Below, piece by piece: positions 26,402 through 34,408 of a stretch of 52,332 nt of DNA. This stretch comes from a bacterium (GTDB lineage: Bacteria > Bdellovibrionota_C > UBA2361 > SZUA-149 > JAQTWB01): contig JAQTWB010000015.1 of assembly GCA_028689495.1 (NCBI GenBank), positions 1-52,332 on the forward strand. The letters are read 5' to 3'. The notes under the pieces are model-generated. The model was not told the DNA's origin, ran no database searches, and was given only the letters and a program-made list of their open reading frames with translations. The translations under genes and the position numbers were made by a program. Each line of letters opens with the position of its first letter. Position 1 is the stretch's first letter.

Positions 26402-27624
26402 TGATCCTTATTTCCTCCAGCCGGTACCATCGTCACTGCCGTCCTTTCCAGTGACGTAAAATACCGTGCTGCCTGCTTGACCTGTTCAAGATTAATATCA
26501 CCATATCGGGCGATCTCACTATCTAGGCTGCGATAATCACGACGATAAATCCAACCCAGACCAATCGAGACCAAACGCCGCAACGAACTTTCGCCCTGCA
26601 AGACAATCCTTGTCCGCAACTTTGTCAATGCGCGATGAAGCTCGTCCTCGGTCACACTGGCAGCTCCACCCAGCACTCGTCCCAGACCATCGGCAATAAG
26701 CTGCATATTGGCAGGATCGCAACTGGCATAAGCGTAAATCAACCCGGTGCGGTCCATATCATCACAGCTAACGCTCGCCGAGTCAGCAATACCCGGATTT
26801 ACCAGCTCCCAATAAAGGCGAGAACCCGAGCTGTCACCAAGAATACAGGCAAGCACATTCGCCACATAGCGTTCCTCATCTGTCGCCGAGGGTCCGGCAC
26901 TTATTAGACACAAGTGCGAGCTCTGCAGATTCTCCCGAATCAGGGAAAGCTGCTTTTCTTCAGCAGTAAAATCCTGATAGAAACGAGCCGTGGGTCGATC
27001 TTCCCATCCACCGCAATATTTCTCCGCATCAGCAAGAAATTTCTCCCAGCAGACATTGCCCGAAGCGGCAAGAACCATGTTTGAGGGAACATAACGTTCA
27101 GAAAAATAATCCAGCATCTGTTCCCGAGTAAGAGCTCCAACTGATTCCACACTACCCAGTACCGAGTTTCCGGCAGGGTTATTGCCAAAAAACGTCTTCA
27201 TTGCACTTTCGAAAAGGACGTGAGTAGGCCGATCCTGATAAAGAGCTATCTCTTCGAGAATCACCCCCTTTTCCGTATCAAACTCAGCCTGATCCAATGC
27301 TGGCTGCAACATGTCAGCGTATATCTCAAAGATTTGACCAAAATACTCGGGCAAACAGGAGTAGTAATAAACTGTCGACTCCTCTGAAGTAAAAGCGTTG
27401 GCCTGGGCGCCGTATTTGCCTAGCGCAAAAGTGACATCAAGAGCAGAACGATTCTTTGTTCCCTTGAACATCATGTGTTCGAGAAAATGAGAAACACCAC
27501 TTAACTGCGGAGACTCGTCACGAGCGCCTGTCTTGACAAAAAACCCGCCGGCCGCGCTGGCGGCACGCTCGTTTACTTCAGCAATTACGGTCAAGCCGTT
27601 AGCAAGAGTTGCGATATGAAACAT
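26398..27624 (-). CDS. M16B zinc peptidase, catalytic subunit
   Basis: A 408-residue M16B peptidase. The inverted zinc motif HFLEH is at residues 46-50 (FLEHMMFKGT), with the third ligand in the VILEEIALYQD segment near E125; FTSEESTVYYYSC is also typical. There is no signal peptide, so it is probably cytoplasmic. M16B enzymes usually form a clamshell with a non-catalytic sister, here the gene directly upstream, whose stop overlaps this ATG by one nucleotide (TGATG). Confidence 0.92.
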   Translation of the reverse strand: MFHIATLANGLTVIAEVNERAASAAGGFFVKTGARDESPQLSGVSHFLEHMMFKGTKNRSALDVTFALGKYGAQANAFTSEESTVYYYSCLPEYFGQIFEIYADMLQPALDQAEFDTEKGVILEEIALYQDRPTHVLFESAMKTFFGNNPAGNSVLGSVESVGALTREQMLDYFSERYVPSNMVLAASGNVCWEKFLADAEKYCGGWEDRPTARFYQDFTAEEKQLSLIRENLQSSHLCLISAGPSATDEERYVANVLACILGDSSGSRLYWELVNPGIADSASVSCDDMDRTGLIYAYASCDPANMQLIADGLGRVLGGAASVTEDELHRALTKLRTRIVLQGESSLRRLVSIGLGWIYRRDYRSLDSEIARYGDINLEQVKQAARYFTSLERTAVTMVPAGGNKDQ

Positions 27625-28871
27625 CAGTTTGTTATCTCCAGTCGTTTTTTTCCCAGAGTCATCAAAGTCACCGGATGCGGTGGACAGGACGAAAGGTAAT
27701 GAGCGATATTTTCAGCTGTCACAGCATCCACACCGGCCTTGATCTCATCAAGCGTGCGCACACGAGAAAGATTATAATAATCACTGACCAGAGCCGAAGC
27801 GCGTGAAGAGCTGGACTCTCCGCGCATAATGAGCCTGCTCTTCAGGTCAATCTTTGCCCGCTCCAGCTCATCGCTGCTGATTCCTTCGCTGCTGTGGCGA
27901 ATAACATCAAGCATGACGTCAAGCGTCTCCTGGCCATTTTCCGGAGTTGTTCCGGCATAAGCGATGAAAGCAGCGCGACCGCGGATAGCGCTATGCGAAG
28001 CCGAGACGCGATAAACAAGCCCTCGCTTCTCCCGCACCTCAATAAAAAGCCGCCCACTCATCCCCCCGGAAAGAATCCCCTCAAGCACCTTGGCAGAATA
28101 ATAATCAGGGTGATCGATAGAAACACTGGGAAAAGCAAGGGCAATCTGCAGCTGACTGGTATCTTGAGCCTTAAACCAGCTTCCCGCCTTCTCCAGAGAA
28201 GAGCAAGGAGCTGGCGCGGGCGCCTCCCCCGACCAACCGGAAAAAATCTCCTGTGCCTCGCGAAAAACATCTTCGGCGTTGACCCTGCCAGCGACACCAA
28301 TAATCACGTTGCTGCCGCGATAAAACTTCTGATGAAAACTGCGAAGTGAATCAACAGTAACCGACTTGAGCCCGGCCTCGGTACCGTAATTGGATCGGCC
28401 ATAAGGATGGGGGTAAAGACGAGCGGCAAGCTCCACCATCACCTTGCTCGCCGGTTCATCTTCAAGGGAGCGCAAATCCTGAAGCGCCAGAGCACGCACA
28501 CTATCGAGCTCAGACTCCGGCAGCCAGGGCTCGGTAATCATTGTTTTGACCAGCCGCAAACCTGCGCCGAGATTCTCCCCCAGGCCCATCCCGGAAAATA
28601 CAGTTGCCTCTATTCCCGGCGACTGACTCTTGTGAATGCCGATATTGTCAAAAGCTTCGGAAAGCGCCCTGGTGTCATAGGTTCCGGCGCCGCGCTGCAG
28701 CAAATCAACAAGCAGCAAATTCGTCCCCTCCTCACCTTCAGGGTCACTTATCGCCCCCACCGGAAGAAGAATTGAAAACGCCACCGAAGTCAGGTGCGGC
28801 ATTTCCTCGACAATAACAACCGGTCCTGCCGGCAACTTAAGCGCTTTAATGTCTTTACTGAAAACTTCCAA
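27624..28871 (-). CDS. M16B peptidase family, non-catalytic sister subunit
   Basis: An M16B homologue of about 415 residues without HxxEH: the corresponding segment reads EGTNLLLVDLLQRGAGTYDT. It keeps the C-terminal signature (SGMSGRLFIEVREKRGLVYRVSA) in which Arg and Tyr complete the partner's active site. Heterodimers of one catalytic and one such subunit are the norm. The TTG at 28871 is chosen because GGAG lies 9 nt upstream; a TTG at 28886 is possible. It heads the minus-strand run M16-M16-CbiA-like-membrane protein. Confidence 0.88.
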   Translation of the reverse strand: MEVFSKDIKALKLPAGPVVIVEEMPHLTSVAFSILLPVGAISDPEGEEGTNLLLVDLLQRGAGTYDTRALSEAFDNIGIHKSQSPGIEATVFSGMGLGENLGAGLRLVKTMITEPWLPESELDSVRALALQDLRSLEDEPASKVMVELAARLYPHPYGRSNYGTEAGLKSVTVDSLRSFHQKFYRGSNVIIGVAGRVNAEDVFREAQEIFSGWSGEAPAPAPCSSLEKAGSWFKAQDTSQLQIALAFPSVSIDHPDYYSAKVLEGILSGGMSGRLFIEVREKRGLVYRVSASHSAIRGRAAFIAYAGTTPENGQETLDVMLDVIRHSSEGISSDELERAKIDLKSRLIMRGESSSSRASALVSDYYNLSRVRTLDEIKAGVDAVTAENIAHYLSSCPPHPVTLMTLGKKRLEITN

Positions 28872-28988
28872 AGAACAATACTCCAAAGGTGTCAGGGGCG
28901 GCCCTGTCGCTGGCTGGCAATTGCCACCATTAATAATATCAATGATTTTTATTACCCGGTTGGCGGGATTCTAACCATCATTTTTTTT

Positions 28989-29336
28989 ATGGACATCACA
29001 ACGAAAGCCGAGAATCGAAAACTTTTCTGCTGGCACTGCCAGACAGAACTCGCCCCGACCCTGCCCGTCAGCCGCCGTGACACATGTCATTCCTGCGGCC
29101 GTGATATCCGGGTCTGCAAAAACTGCCTGCACTACGATGCCAGCCGCTACAACGAGTGCCGGGAACCAGTGGCCGAACGGGTAAAAGACAAAGAAACCGC
29201 AAATTTCTGTGATTTCTTCTCACCAGGGGGACATCTTTCCTCGGGCATCACTTCCCCCTCCGGGGCATCCAAAGAAGAAGGCAAGTCAGAAAAAGAACTG
29301 GCGCTTGAGAAACTCAACAGCCTCTTCGGCAAATAG
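28989..29336 (+). CDS. Small zinc-ribbon protein, conserved, unknown function
   Basis: A 115-residue protein with CWHC and CHSCG pairs forming a zinc ribbon (residues 14-40), then VCKNCLHYD, YNECREPVAERV and NFCDFF, nine Cys in all. This Cys-rich small protein is familiar from delta-type proteobacterial genomes, but its function is unknown to me. The C-terminal 40 residues are a charged disordered tail. The ATG at 28989 follows a T-run and has no obvious ribosome binding site. It is divergent from the M16 pair. Confidence 0.8.
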   Translation: MDITTKAENRKLFCWHCQTELAPTLPVSRRDTCHSCGRDIRVCKNCLHYDASRYNECREPVAERVKDKETANFCDFFSPGGHLSSGITSPSGASKEEGKSEKELALEKLNSLFGK

Positions 29337-29397
29337 GCGTCTTCTCAGGCAGAACCTGTTTAGCAACTAAAGAGATTTCTAATAGATTAAGAGAGTA

Positions 29398-30366
29398 ATG
29401 CCACACGCGATCACCGCCTGTCACAATCCAGCCCTTGCAGCAGTGGTCAACCTCTCTCTGACAGGCGACTCGACGACAGGCGCCGCTTGGAGCAAAGAAA
29501 GCGTAGCCCCGACTAAACTTGCTGGTCGACTACTCGCTTGTCCGGTAGCGAACCTGCTAATTATCGAAAGTTCAGACGACATCCCCACTTTGGAGAAATT
29601 TCTGCTCAGCCTGAATCTTGATTCACTCGAGACTCGTCCGGGAATCCTGCTGCTGCTACAAGGAGACAGTCAAAACCTCTCGCTGCCCGAGACCGTAGCC
29701 AAAACAGTAGACGAGATTCTCCAGAAACCCTTTCGCAGTGAACATATCCGCGAAGCCTGTGAGAGAATTTGCAAAAGAACGGCTGAAAAGACAGCTATAA
29801 AAACAGCCTCGGCACAAAGCGAAGTCAAATCTCTGCTGCTGATCTCAGATGCCGTGCCACTGCGCAGTATTATCTCCACCCTGCTCGAAGCAGTTGAGGT
29901 CGACTTTACTGCCTGCAACAACGCCCAGGAAGCCAAACAAATCCTTGCTCACCAGCGTTTCGCACTGACGATTGTCGCCAATCGCGATCAGAGCCTAACC
30001 GTCGAAAATGAAATCTCTTATCAGCTGAACATGGGCACACTCTATTTAAGCGCGAATACTCCGCCAAAAAACATGCCGTCAGCCGCCCAGTTCATCAAGG
30101 CGCCTCTAAACCAGAAAGTAATCCTGGAAATCCTCTCCCGCCACCCACAGCTATTACCGGAGGGAGAACGAGCTAAACTTGATGACATCCGTCTCTCTCC
30201 CGGAGAACAGTCACTACTCGCTGCTCGCATCAGTGCATCTGTCTACGAGCGCCTGCTAACCCAGTCACCGCTTTCCGGCGGCAAATGGGTTGACGCCGCG
30301 GACGTAGCGCTGGCCGAAACACTGCGTATTTGTGAAGAGTTTGAAAAGCTGATCAGGCGAAGATAA
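29398..30366 (+). CDS. Double pseudo-receiver protein
   Basis: A 322-residue protein that looks like two degenerate CheY-like receiver domains. The first (about 1-130) has a strand NLLIIESSDD where the phospho-acceptor Asp would sit, and keeps the KPF motif (EILQKPFRSEHIREAC). The second (about 145-250) has LLLISDAVPLRSII, then FALTIVANRDQS in place of the Asp strand, and FIKAPLNQK. A helical C-terminus ends EEFEKLIRRR. Neither domain should be phosphorylatable in the usual way. A copy of its last 11 codons recurs at 31521-31555. The start has a weak GAGAG site. Confidence 0.7.
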   Translation: MPHAITACHNPALAAVVNLSLTGDSTTGAAWSKESVAPTKLAGRLLACPVANLLIIESSDDIPTLEKFLLSLNLDSLETRPGILLLLQGDSQNLSLPETVAKTVDEILQKPFRSEHIREACERICKRTAEKTAIKTASAQSEVKSLLLISDAVPLRSIISTLLEAVEVDFTACNNAQEAKQILAHQRFALTIVANRDQSLTVENEISYQLNMGTLYLSANTPPKNMPSAAQFIKAPLNQKVILEILSRHPQLLPEGERAKLDDIRLSPGEQSLLAARISASVYERLLTQSPLSGGKWVDAADVALAETLRICEEFEKLIRRR

Positions 30367-30427
30367 AGCCAACCAACGTTTTTGCCGATCCGGGGCAGCA
30401 GAGCTCCAGCTCTGCTGCGAATTTGGC
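30331..30427 (+). repeat. Direct repeat R1 (tail of pseudo-receiver gene)
   Basis: A 97-nt segment covering the last 11 codons and stop of the pseudo-receiver gene plus downstream DNA. It matches 31521-31617 at 84 of 97 positions (counted by eye, no gaps). It contains the hairpin GCAGCAGAGCT/AGCTCTGCTGC (30395-30418). Confidence 0.85.
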
Positions 30428-30489
30428 GCCTGAATGGCAAAAAATTGAGAAAGCAGAGGTCAAGACCTTCAATAAAACATTGAGAGATA

Positions 30490-30534
30490 AGCGAAGATGC
30501 AGCTGAACCGAAGTTCAAGCCGCAGAGCTTCGCT
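30490..30534 (-). other. Long imperfect hairpin after the 30541 gene
   Basis: AGCGAAG (30490-30496) pairs with CTTCGCT (30528-30534), and the inner arms GCAGCTGAAC and GTTCAAGCCGC pair around loop CGAA with one bulged base. On the minus strand it lies 7 nt beyond the stop codon at 30541. No T-run follows, so it is not a standard terminator. It may stabilise the transcript end or be part of a repeat. Confidence 0.5.
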
Positions 30535-30540
30535 CAGTCG

Positions 30541-31233
30541 TTATGCCGCCTGTTGCTTGCGCATTTGGCGGTAGGTTTCAGCGACAGCCTTGGCGTGCTG
30601 TCGGTCCATAATCACACGTATTGCCGAAGCAATACGCGAAAACGAACCAAGCATCGCGTCACGTTCTAAATGACAGCCCCACAGCAACTCGAACAGCCAT
30701 GACGGAGGCTGATTTACACCCAGCTTGCTCGCCAGAAAACCCCTTAATGTCTCCTTTCTGCCAAAACCGAGCTTGCGCTCGGAAAGGGCGGTTTGGACAC
30801 ACTTCATCCGAGTGTTCCAGTCCGGAAGCTCGTCTTTGCGACTGGTCGCCCAGTACGCAAAGGGAGCAGCCATGTCTTGGTTGGGAAACAATTCTACCAG
30901 GGCGATAGCCTGATCGATATCATCCACCAAAGACATTATGTCCTGCGTTTCAAGCCGCATAATGCATACGGCCGGAACCGTAAGCGCCATCACGACGGCA
31001 TAGTTATGCCTGCGAATCTCAATCAACTCTTCGCTTGGCTTATAAAGAAAGTGATATTCCTGCTGACAGAATCCTCCAAAATACTCAATCCCTTTCAGCC
31101 AAGTCCAAACCGCCTCGGCATCGGCAATAATCTCCGGTGCCACAACAACATTACCGAGGGCGGAAAGTCCACCGCTTGGATCGGCATCAAAAGCGGCAGG
31201 CTTGTTTACGTTGGTTTCTACTAAAAATTTCAT
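30541..31233 (-). CDS. Unknown protein between direct repeats
   Basis: A 230-residue soluble protein I do not recognise. No signal peptide or membrane helix is present. Aromatic-rich helices (AEAVWTWLKGIEYFGGFCQQEYHFLY cut here only as WTWLKGIEYFGGF, then LLWGCHLERD) and a basic C-terminus (RQMRKQQAA) suggest a mostly helical cytoplasmic protein. ATG at 31233 follows GGAG at 8 nt, a good site, so it is probably expressed. It stands alone between two copies of a 97-nt direct repeat, which suggests recent acquisition or rearrangement (inference). Confidence 0.65.
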   Translation of the reverse strand: MKFLVETNVNKPAAFDADPSGGLSALGNVVVAPEIIADAEAVWTWLKGIEYFGGFCQQEYHFLYKPSEELIEIRRHNYAVVMALTVPAVCIMRLETQDIMSLVDDIDQAIALVELFPNQDMAAPFAYWATSRKDELPDWNTRMKCVQTALSERKLGFGRKETLRGFLASKLGVNQPPSWLFELLWGCHLERDAMLGSFSRIASAIRVIMDRQHAKAVAETYRQMRKQQAA

Positions 31234-31740
31234 GATATTTCTCCAAAAAATAGAGCGAAGGTGCTCACTGCTCCACCGCAAGCGACAGACCAAAAAGCAC
31301 CCTCGTCAAAATCTCAGAGACGACATGAAACAGCCGGGCCTGCCGAGCCCCAGCTCGGCAGATAAAAAATCCAGCTGAAAATGAACACCGGAGAAGAATA
31401 CCAGCAAAAAAACCTGAATTTTCTGACCTCTCCTTCTCTCGTGCGGAGAAAAGGAAGACAATGTCTTCTGCCGAATGAAATAGAGAGAAAAGAGCGCAGC
31501 CACCAACAACACAGCTCATCTATGAGGAGTTTGAAAAGCTGATTAGGCGAAAATAAAGCTAGCGAACGATTTTGCCAACCCGGGGCAGCAGAGCTCCAGC
31601 TCTGCCGCAAATCTGGCTCCGAGCTGGAGCCCGGCAGGCCCAGCCAAGCGTCCGCAAAAACCCGCCAGTAAACGTTATGCCGCCAAACCTGAATAACGTA
31701 GCTAAACTACGGTGGTTATCTACAACTACTTCGCTTTCCC
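31234..31740. other. Gene-poor interval with repeats and gene fragment
   Basis: A 507-nt stretch with no intact gene. It holds an imperfect inverted repeat (31331-31356 against 31621-31646, 21 of 26 positions), a hairpin TGCCGAGC/GCTCGGCA (31341-31360) and repeat R2 with a fragment of the pseudo-receiver gene. A 12-nt match CGTTATGCCGCC (31673-31684) recurs at 30539-30550, where it spans the stop of the unknown gene. Confidence 0.6.
31521..31617 (+). repeat. Direct repeat R2 carrying a pseudo-receiver gene fragment
   Basis: The second copy of the 97-nt repeat. Its first 33 nt encode YEEFEKLIRRK and a stop, against CEEFEKLIRRR in the intact gene. Two of the four codon changes are silent, so it looks like the 3' remnant of a paralogous or duplicated gene. 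It includes the hairpin GCAGAGCT/AGCTCTGC (31588-31605). Confidence 0.8.
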
Positions 31741-33084
31741 TCAGGGGATTTCCCTGCCGTGTGGGTCTTCGCCTGGGAAATCCTGCCCTTCACTAAGAGC
31801 ACTGACCAGATCAGGTGAAGTAAAATGCTCAAGTGCAGTCGCCGTCACATGGACGTGGTCAGGACTTAAGCCCATTATATCAACCATATATCTCTCCCAG
31901 AGACGATGAGAACGAAGCAGGGTTGCCGCACTTGCCCGGCCGGCCTCTGTCAACTTGTAATGGCCCGCCTGACAAACAAGCAATCCAAGGGATAACCCAA
32001 GCTCCAGAGCCGCAGGCAAATTACTTACTCCGGGAAGCACGGCTCGCAAATCGGCGGCCGCCGCTCCCCGCCCAACTTCAGCGACACCGGCAGCTGTCAT
32101 CTCCTCCAGACGGTAAAGAAGACCAATGACATCCTCCATCGTCACCTGCAAAACGAGGCGCCGGGCGCGAAGGATTTTGCCCATCACCCCATATTGCGGG
32201 GCGAACAAGACGGACAAGGTCAGCAGTAAACCGCTTGTCAGGGCAATCATCCCCGCGGCGTTAAGCGAATACTGGTAACCGAGCATCGCCGGCACCCAAG
32301 ACGCTGCGGCGTAACCGACCAACACCGATAAAACGGAAAACAGCAGCGCGAAAAATATCTGCCGCGAAAACCTGTCGGTCCAAAGCCGCGCACTCGCCGC
32401 CGGGCAAATAATCATCGCGATCACCAATATTGAGCCCACCGCCTGAAAGGATGCAACCACAGCAAAAGCTACAAGTATCATTAACAGATAATAGGCCAGG
32501 CTGACCCTCATACCCATCAGGTGGGCAAATTCCTGATCGAAACAAAAAAGCTTGATCTCTTTATAGAACACAGACACTACGAAAATGACGAGCAGGAACA
32601 CCGCAGCGCTATTATAAACCGGAAGCGGCAAGGATGTGAGCAGTCCCGACCAGCTAAATACATCTTCTCTACTCCGCGGTATCCAAATCAAGGTCTCAAG
32701 CTGTCCGTGTAAAAGACAATCAGCATCAAGATCGACACTGCGCCCCGAGGCAACTTCAATCAACAGAACACCGAGGGCGAAAAAGATCGAAAAAACTACT
32801 CCCATCGAGGTATCCACAGACAGTCGCCCCAGACGGCGCACCAGCTCTATCAGCACTGCCGCAAGGACACCGGCACAAAGAGCACCAAAAAATACCGGCA
32901 AGGCCGAGCGACTGCCGGATACAAGAAAGGCAATGACAATTCCCGGAAGCACAGAATGAGAAATCGCGTCCCCCATCAAACTGGAACGACGAAGCAGCAG
33001 AATACTGCCAAGCACCGCAGCGCTGGCTGCGGCAAAAAGCGCTGTCAATAGTGGCGCCAGATCGAGATAAATAAATTCATCCAT
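31741..33084 (-). CDS. Mn/Fe ABC permease with C-terminal DtxR-like domain (second)
   Basis: A 447-residue fusion. Residues 1-285 are an ABC-3 permease (ZnuB/MntB/YtgC type) with about eight helices, including the coupling-region LLLRRSSLMGDAISHSVLPG and LVIAMIICPAASARL. Residues 300-447 resemble DtxR/MntR: a degenerate winged helix (QVTMEDVIGLLYRLEE), then the dimerisation/metal domain YKLTEAGRASA, SHRLWERYMVDIMGL, VHVTATALEHFTSPD and the terminal DPHGREIP. Metal-ligand positions H79, E83, H98, E105 and H106 (DtxR numbering) are kept, while position 102 is Thr. Chlamydial YtgCR is a known precedent in which the repressor part is released by proteolysis. ATG at 33084 overlaps the preceding permease gene by 8 nt. 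Confidence 0.9.
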   Translation of the reverse strand: MDEFIYLDLAPLLTALFAAASAAVLGSILLLRRSSLMGDAISHSVLPGIVIAFLVSGSRSALPVFFGALCAGVLAAVLIELVRRLGRLSVDTSMGVVFSIFFALGVLLIEVASGRSVDLDADCLLHGQLETLIWIPRSREDVFSWSGLLTSLPLPVYNSAAVFLLVIFVVSVFYKEIKLFCFDQEFAHLMGMRVSLAYYLLMILVAFAVVASFQAVGSILVIAMIICPAASARLWTDRFSRQIFFALLFSVLSVLVGYAAASWVPAMLGYQYSLNAAGMIALTSGLLLTLSVLFAPQYGVMGKILRARRLVLQVTMEDVIGLLYRLEEMTAAGVAEVGRGAAAADLRAVLPGVSNLPAALELGLSLGLLVCQAGHYKLTEAGRASAATLLRSHRLWERYMVDIMGLSPDHVHVTATALEHFTSPDLVSALSEGQDFPGEDPHGREIP

Positions 33085-34408
33085 GAGCACCCGCCGCATC
33101 ATGAAGCTCGGCTTCGAGCGCCGCAACGATCTCCGGCGAAAGAACGTGCTCAACCAGATCGGTAGAATAATTCACATGCGAAAGCGGCAAATGAGAGAAC
33201 TTTCGCAGATATGCATGCCAAAGCTTGTGGTTGCGACGAATGACCCGCGCTCGTTCAAGACCGCGCAGCGTAAGTTCAAAGCCACCCAGATGATAATATA
33301 CTATCCGCTGGCGTAATAATCGCAGTAACAACAGTAACGCCAGCACCCGCCCACCTAGCCGGACAATCACGAAAAAATCAATTTTATCCGGAGAGAGATT
33401 AAGCAGATGTTCTTCGGCAACCTGTAGGCGATTCCTTGTAGAAAAAATCATAGCCGCAACAAGCCCCCTTTGTGGGGCTAAAAGAAAACTGAGAAGAAAG
33501 ATCACGCCCAGGCAAAGAACGATGACACTCCCTGCCGGCAAATTGGCATATTCAGCCGACAATAATACGCCTATCGCTGCCCCGAGTAGTCCAAATGAAG
33601 CTCCCGTCAGCGTCAGAACCTTGAGATCGACACTCCAGAAACGTGCCGCTGCTGCCGGCACGACCAGTATCGCCACGACCAGCAACAACCCCACTGCTTG
33701 TAAGCCCAGAAGGATGACAAGCACAAGGAGCGCCATCAATAGATAATCAATCAATTGCACCGGAAGGCCAAGAGACTCGGCATAGGAATCATCAAAACAG
33801 ACGATGCCAAACTCTTTGAACAACAGACCGACAACAATCGAAAACACTACAGCAAGCACAACGAAAGACGCTACATCTCCACTTGTCAGCGACACTGTCT
33901 GCCCATAAATAAAATGATTCAAACCTCCTTCATTGCCACGACCGATTATTTGAATAACCCCGAGCAATACTACACCTGCAGCAAAAAAAACGCTTAACAC
34001 CGCGCCAATCGCCGCATCTTCGCTGAGCCGTGTGCGCCGGACAAGAAACCTGACTACCTGTACTCCGAATAATCCACTGATACCCCCACCCAGCAGCAGT
34101 AGAGGCAAACTCTTCCCCTCAATTCCAAACAACGGAGAAACAAGAAAGGCAATGGCAATCCCCGGTAGCGTAGAATGGGCCAAAGCATCTCCCATCAAGG
34201 CCCGACGCCGCAGCAGAATAAATGTTCCGAGCAGTCCACCAGAGAATCCAAGCAAGGCAGTACCAAAAAATACCATGCGAGAATTGTAACCCGCTGGTAA
34301 GAACGGCAGGGACAACAGGAAAAACAAAAAAGATAAAAACGCCGGCAAATAATCAGCTTTCGTCTGACTAGAACTAACGACCTTCTTTGTCCGCCCTGGA
34401 ACGCTCAC
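33077..34408 (-). CDS. Mn/Fe ABC permease with C-terminal DtxR-like domain (first)
   Basis: A 443-residue permease of the same design as its downstream neighbour. The ABC-3 permease part (residues 20-300) includes LLRRRALMGDALAHSTLPG and LLVVAILVVPAAAARF. The C-terminal part begins RLQVAEEHLLNLSPDKI, contains a hydrophobic degenerate helix-turn-helix region, and ends with the DtxR-like GGFELTLRGLERARVI, NHKLWHAYLRKF and HVNYSTDLVEHVLSPE. Positions equivalent to DtxR H79, D/C102, E105 and H106 are metal-ligand types; E83 and H98 are not kept. GTG at 34408 overlaps the ATPase stop by 4 nt. Two such permeases in one operon would form the heterodimeric channel. Confidence 0.9.
   Translation of the reverse strand: MSVPGRTKKVVSSSQTKADYLPAFLSFLFFLLSLPFLPAGYNSRMVFFGTALLGFSGGLLGTFILLRRRALMGDALAHSTLPGIAIAFLVSPLFGIEGKSLPLLLLGGGISGLFGVQVVRFLVRRTRLSEDAAIGAVLSVFFAAGVVLLGVIQIIGRGNEGGLNHFIYGQTVSLTSGDVASFVVLAVVFSIVVGLLFKEFGIVCFDDSYAESLGLPVQLIDYLLMALLVLVILLGLQAVGLLLVVAILVVPAAAARFWSVDLKVLTLTGASFGLLGAAIGVLLSAEYANLPAGSVIVLCLGVIFLLSFLLAPQRGLVAAMIFSTRNRLQVAEEHLLNLSPDKIDFFVIVRLGGRVLALLLLLRLLRQRIVYYHLGGFELTLRGLERARVIRRNHKLWHAYLRKFSHLPLSHVNYSTDLVEHVLSPEIVAALEAELHDAAGAHG

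Noticed and set aside
29398..30366. Normal response regulator
   Set aside because: Neither receiver-like domain has the phospho-acceptor Asp, and there is no output domain.
30484..30550. attC-like integron site at the end of the unknown gene
   Set aside because: GCATAAC overlaps the stop and a bulged hairpin follows, but there is no matching GTTRRRY core on the far side and no integrase is visible.
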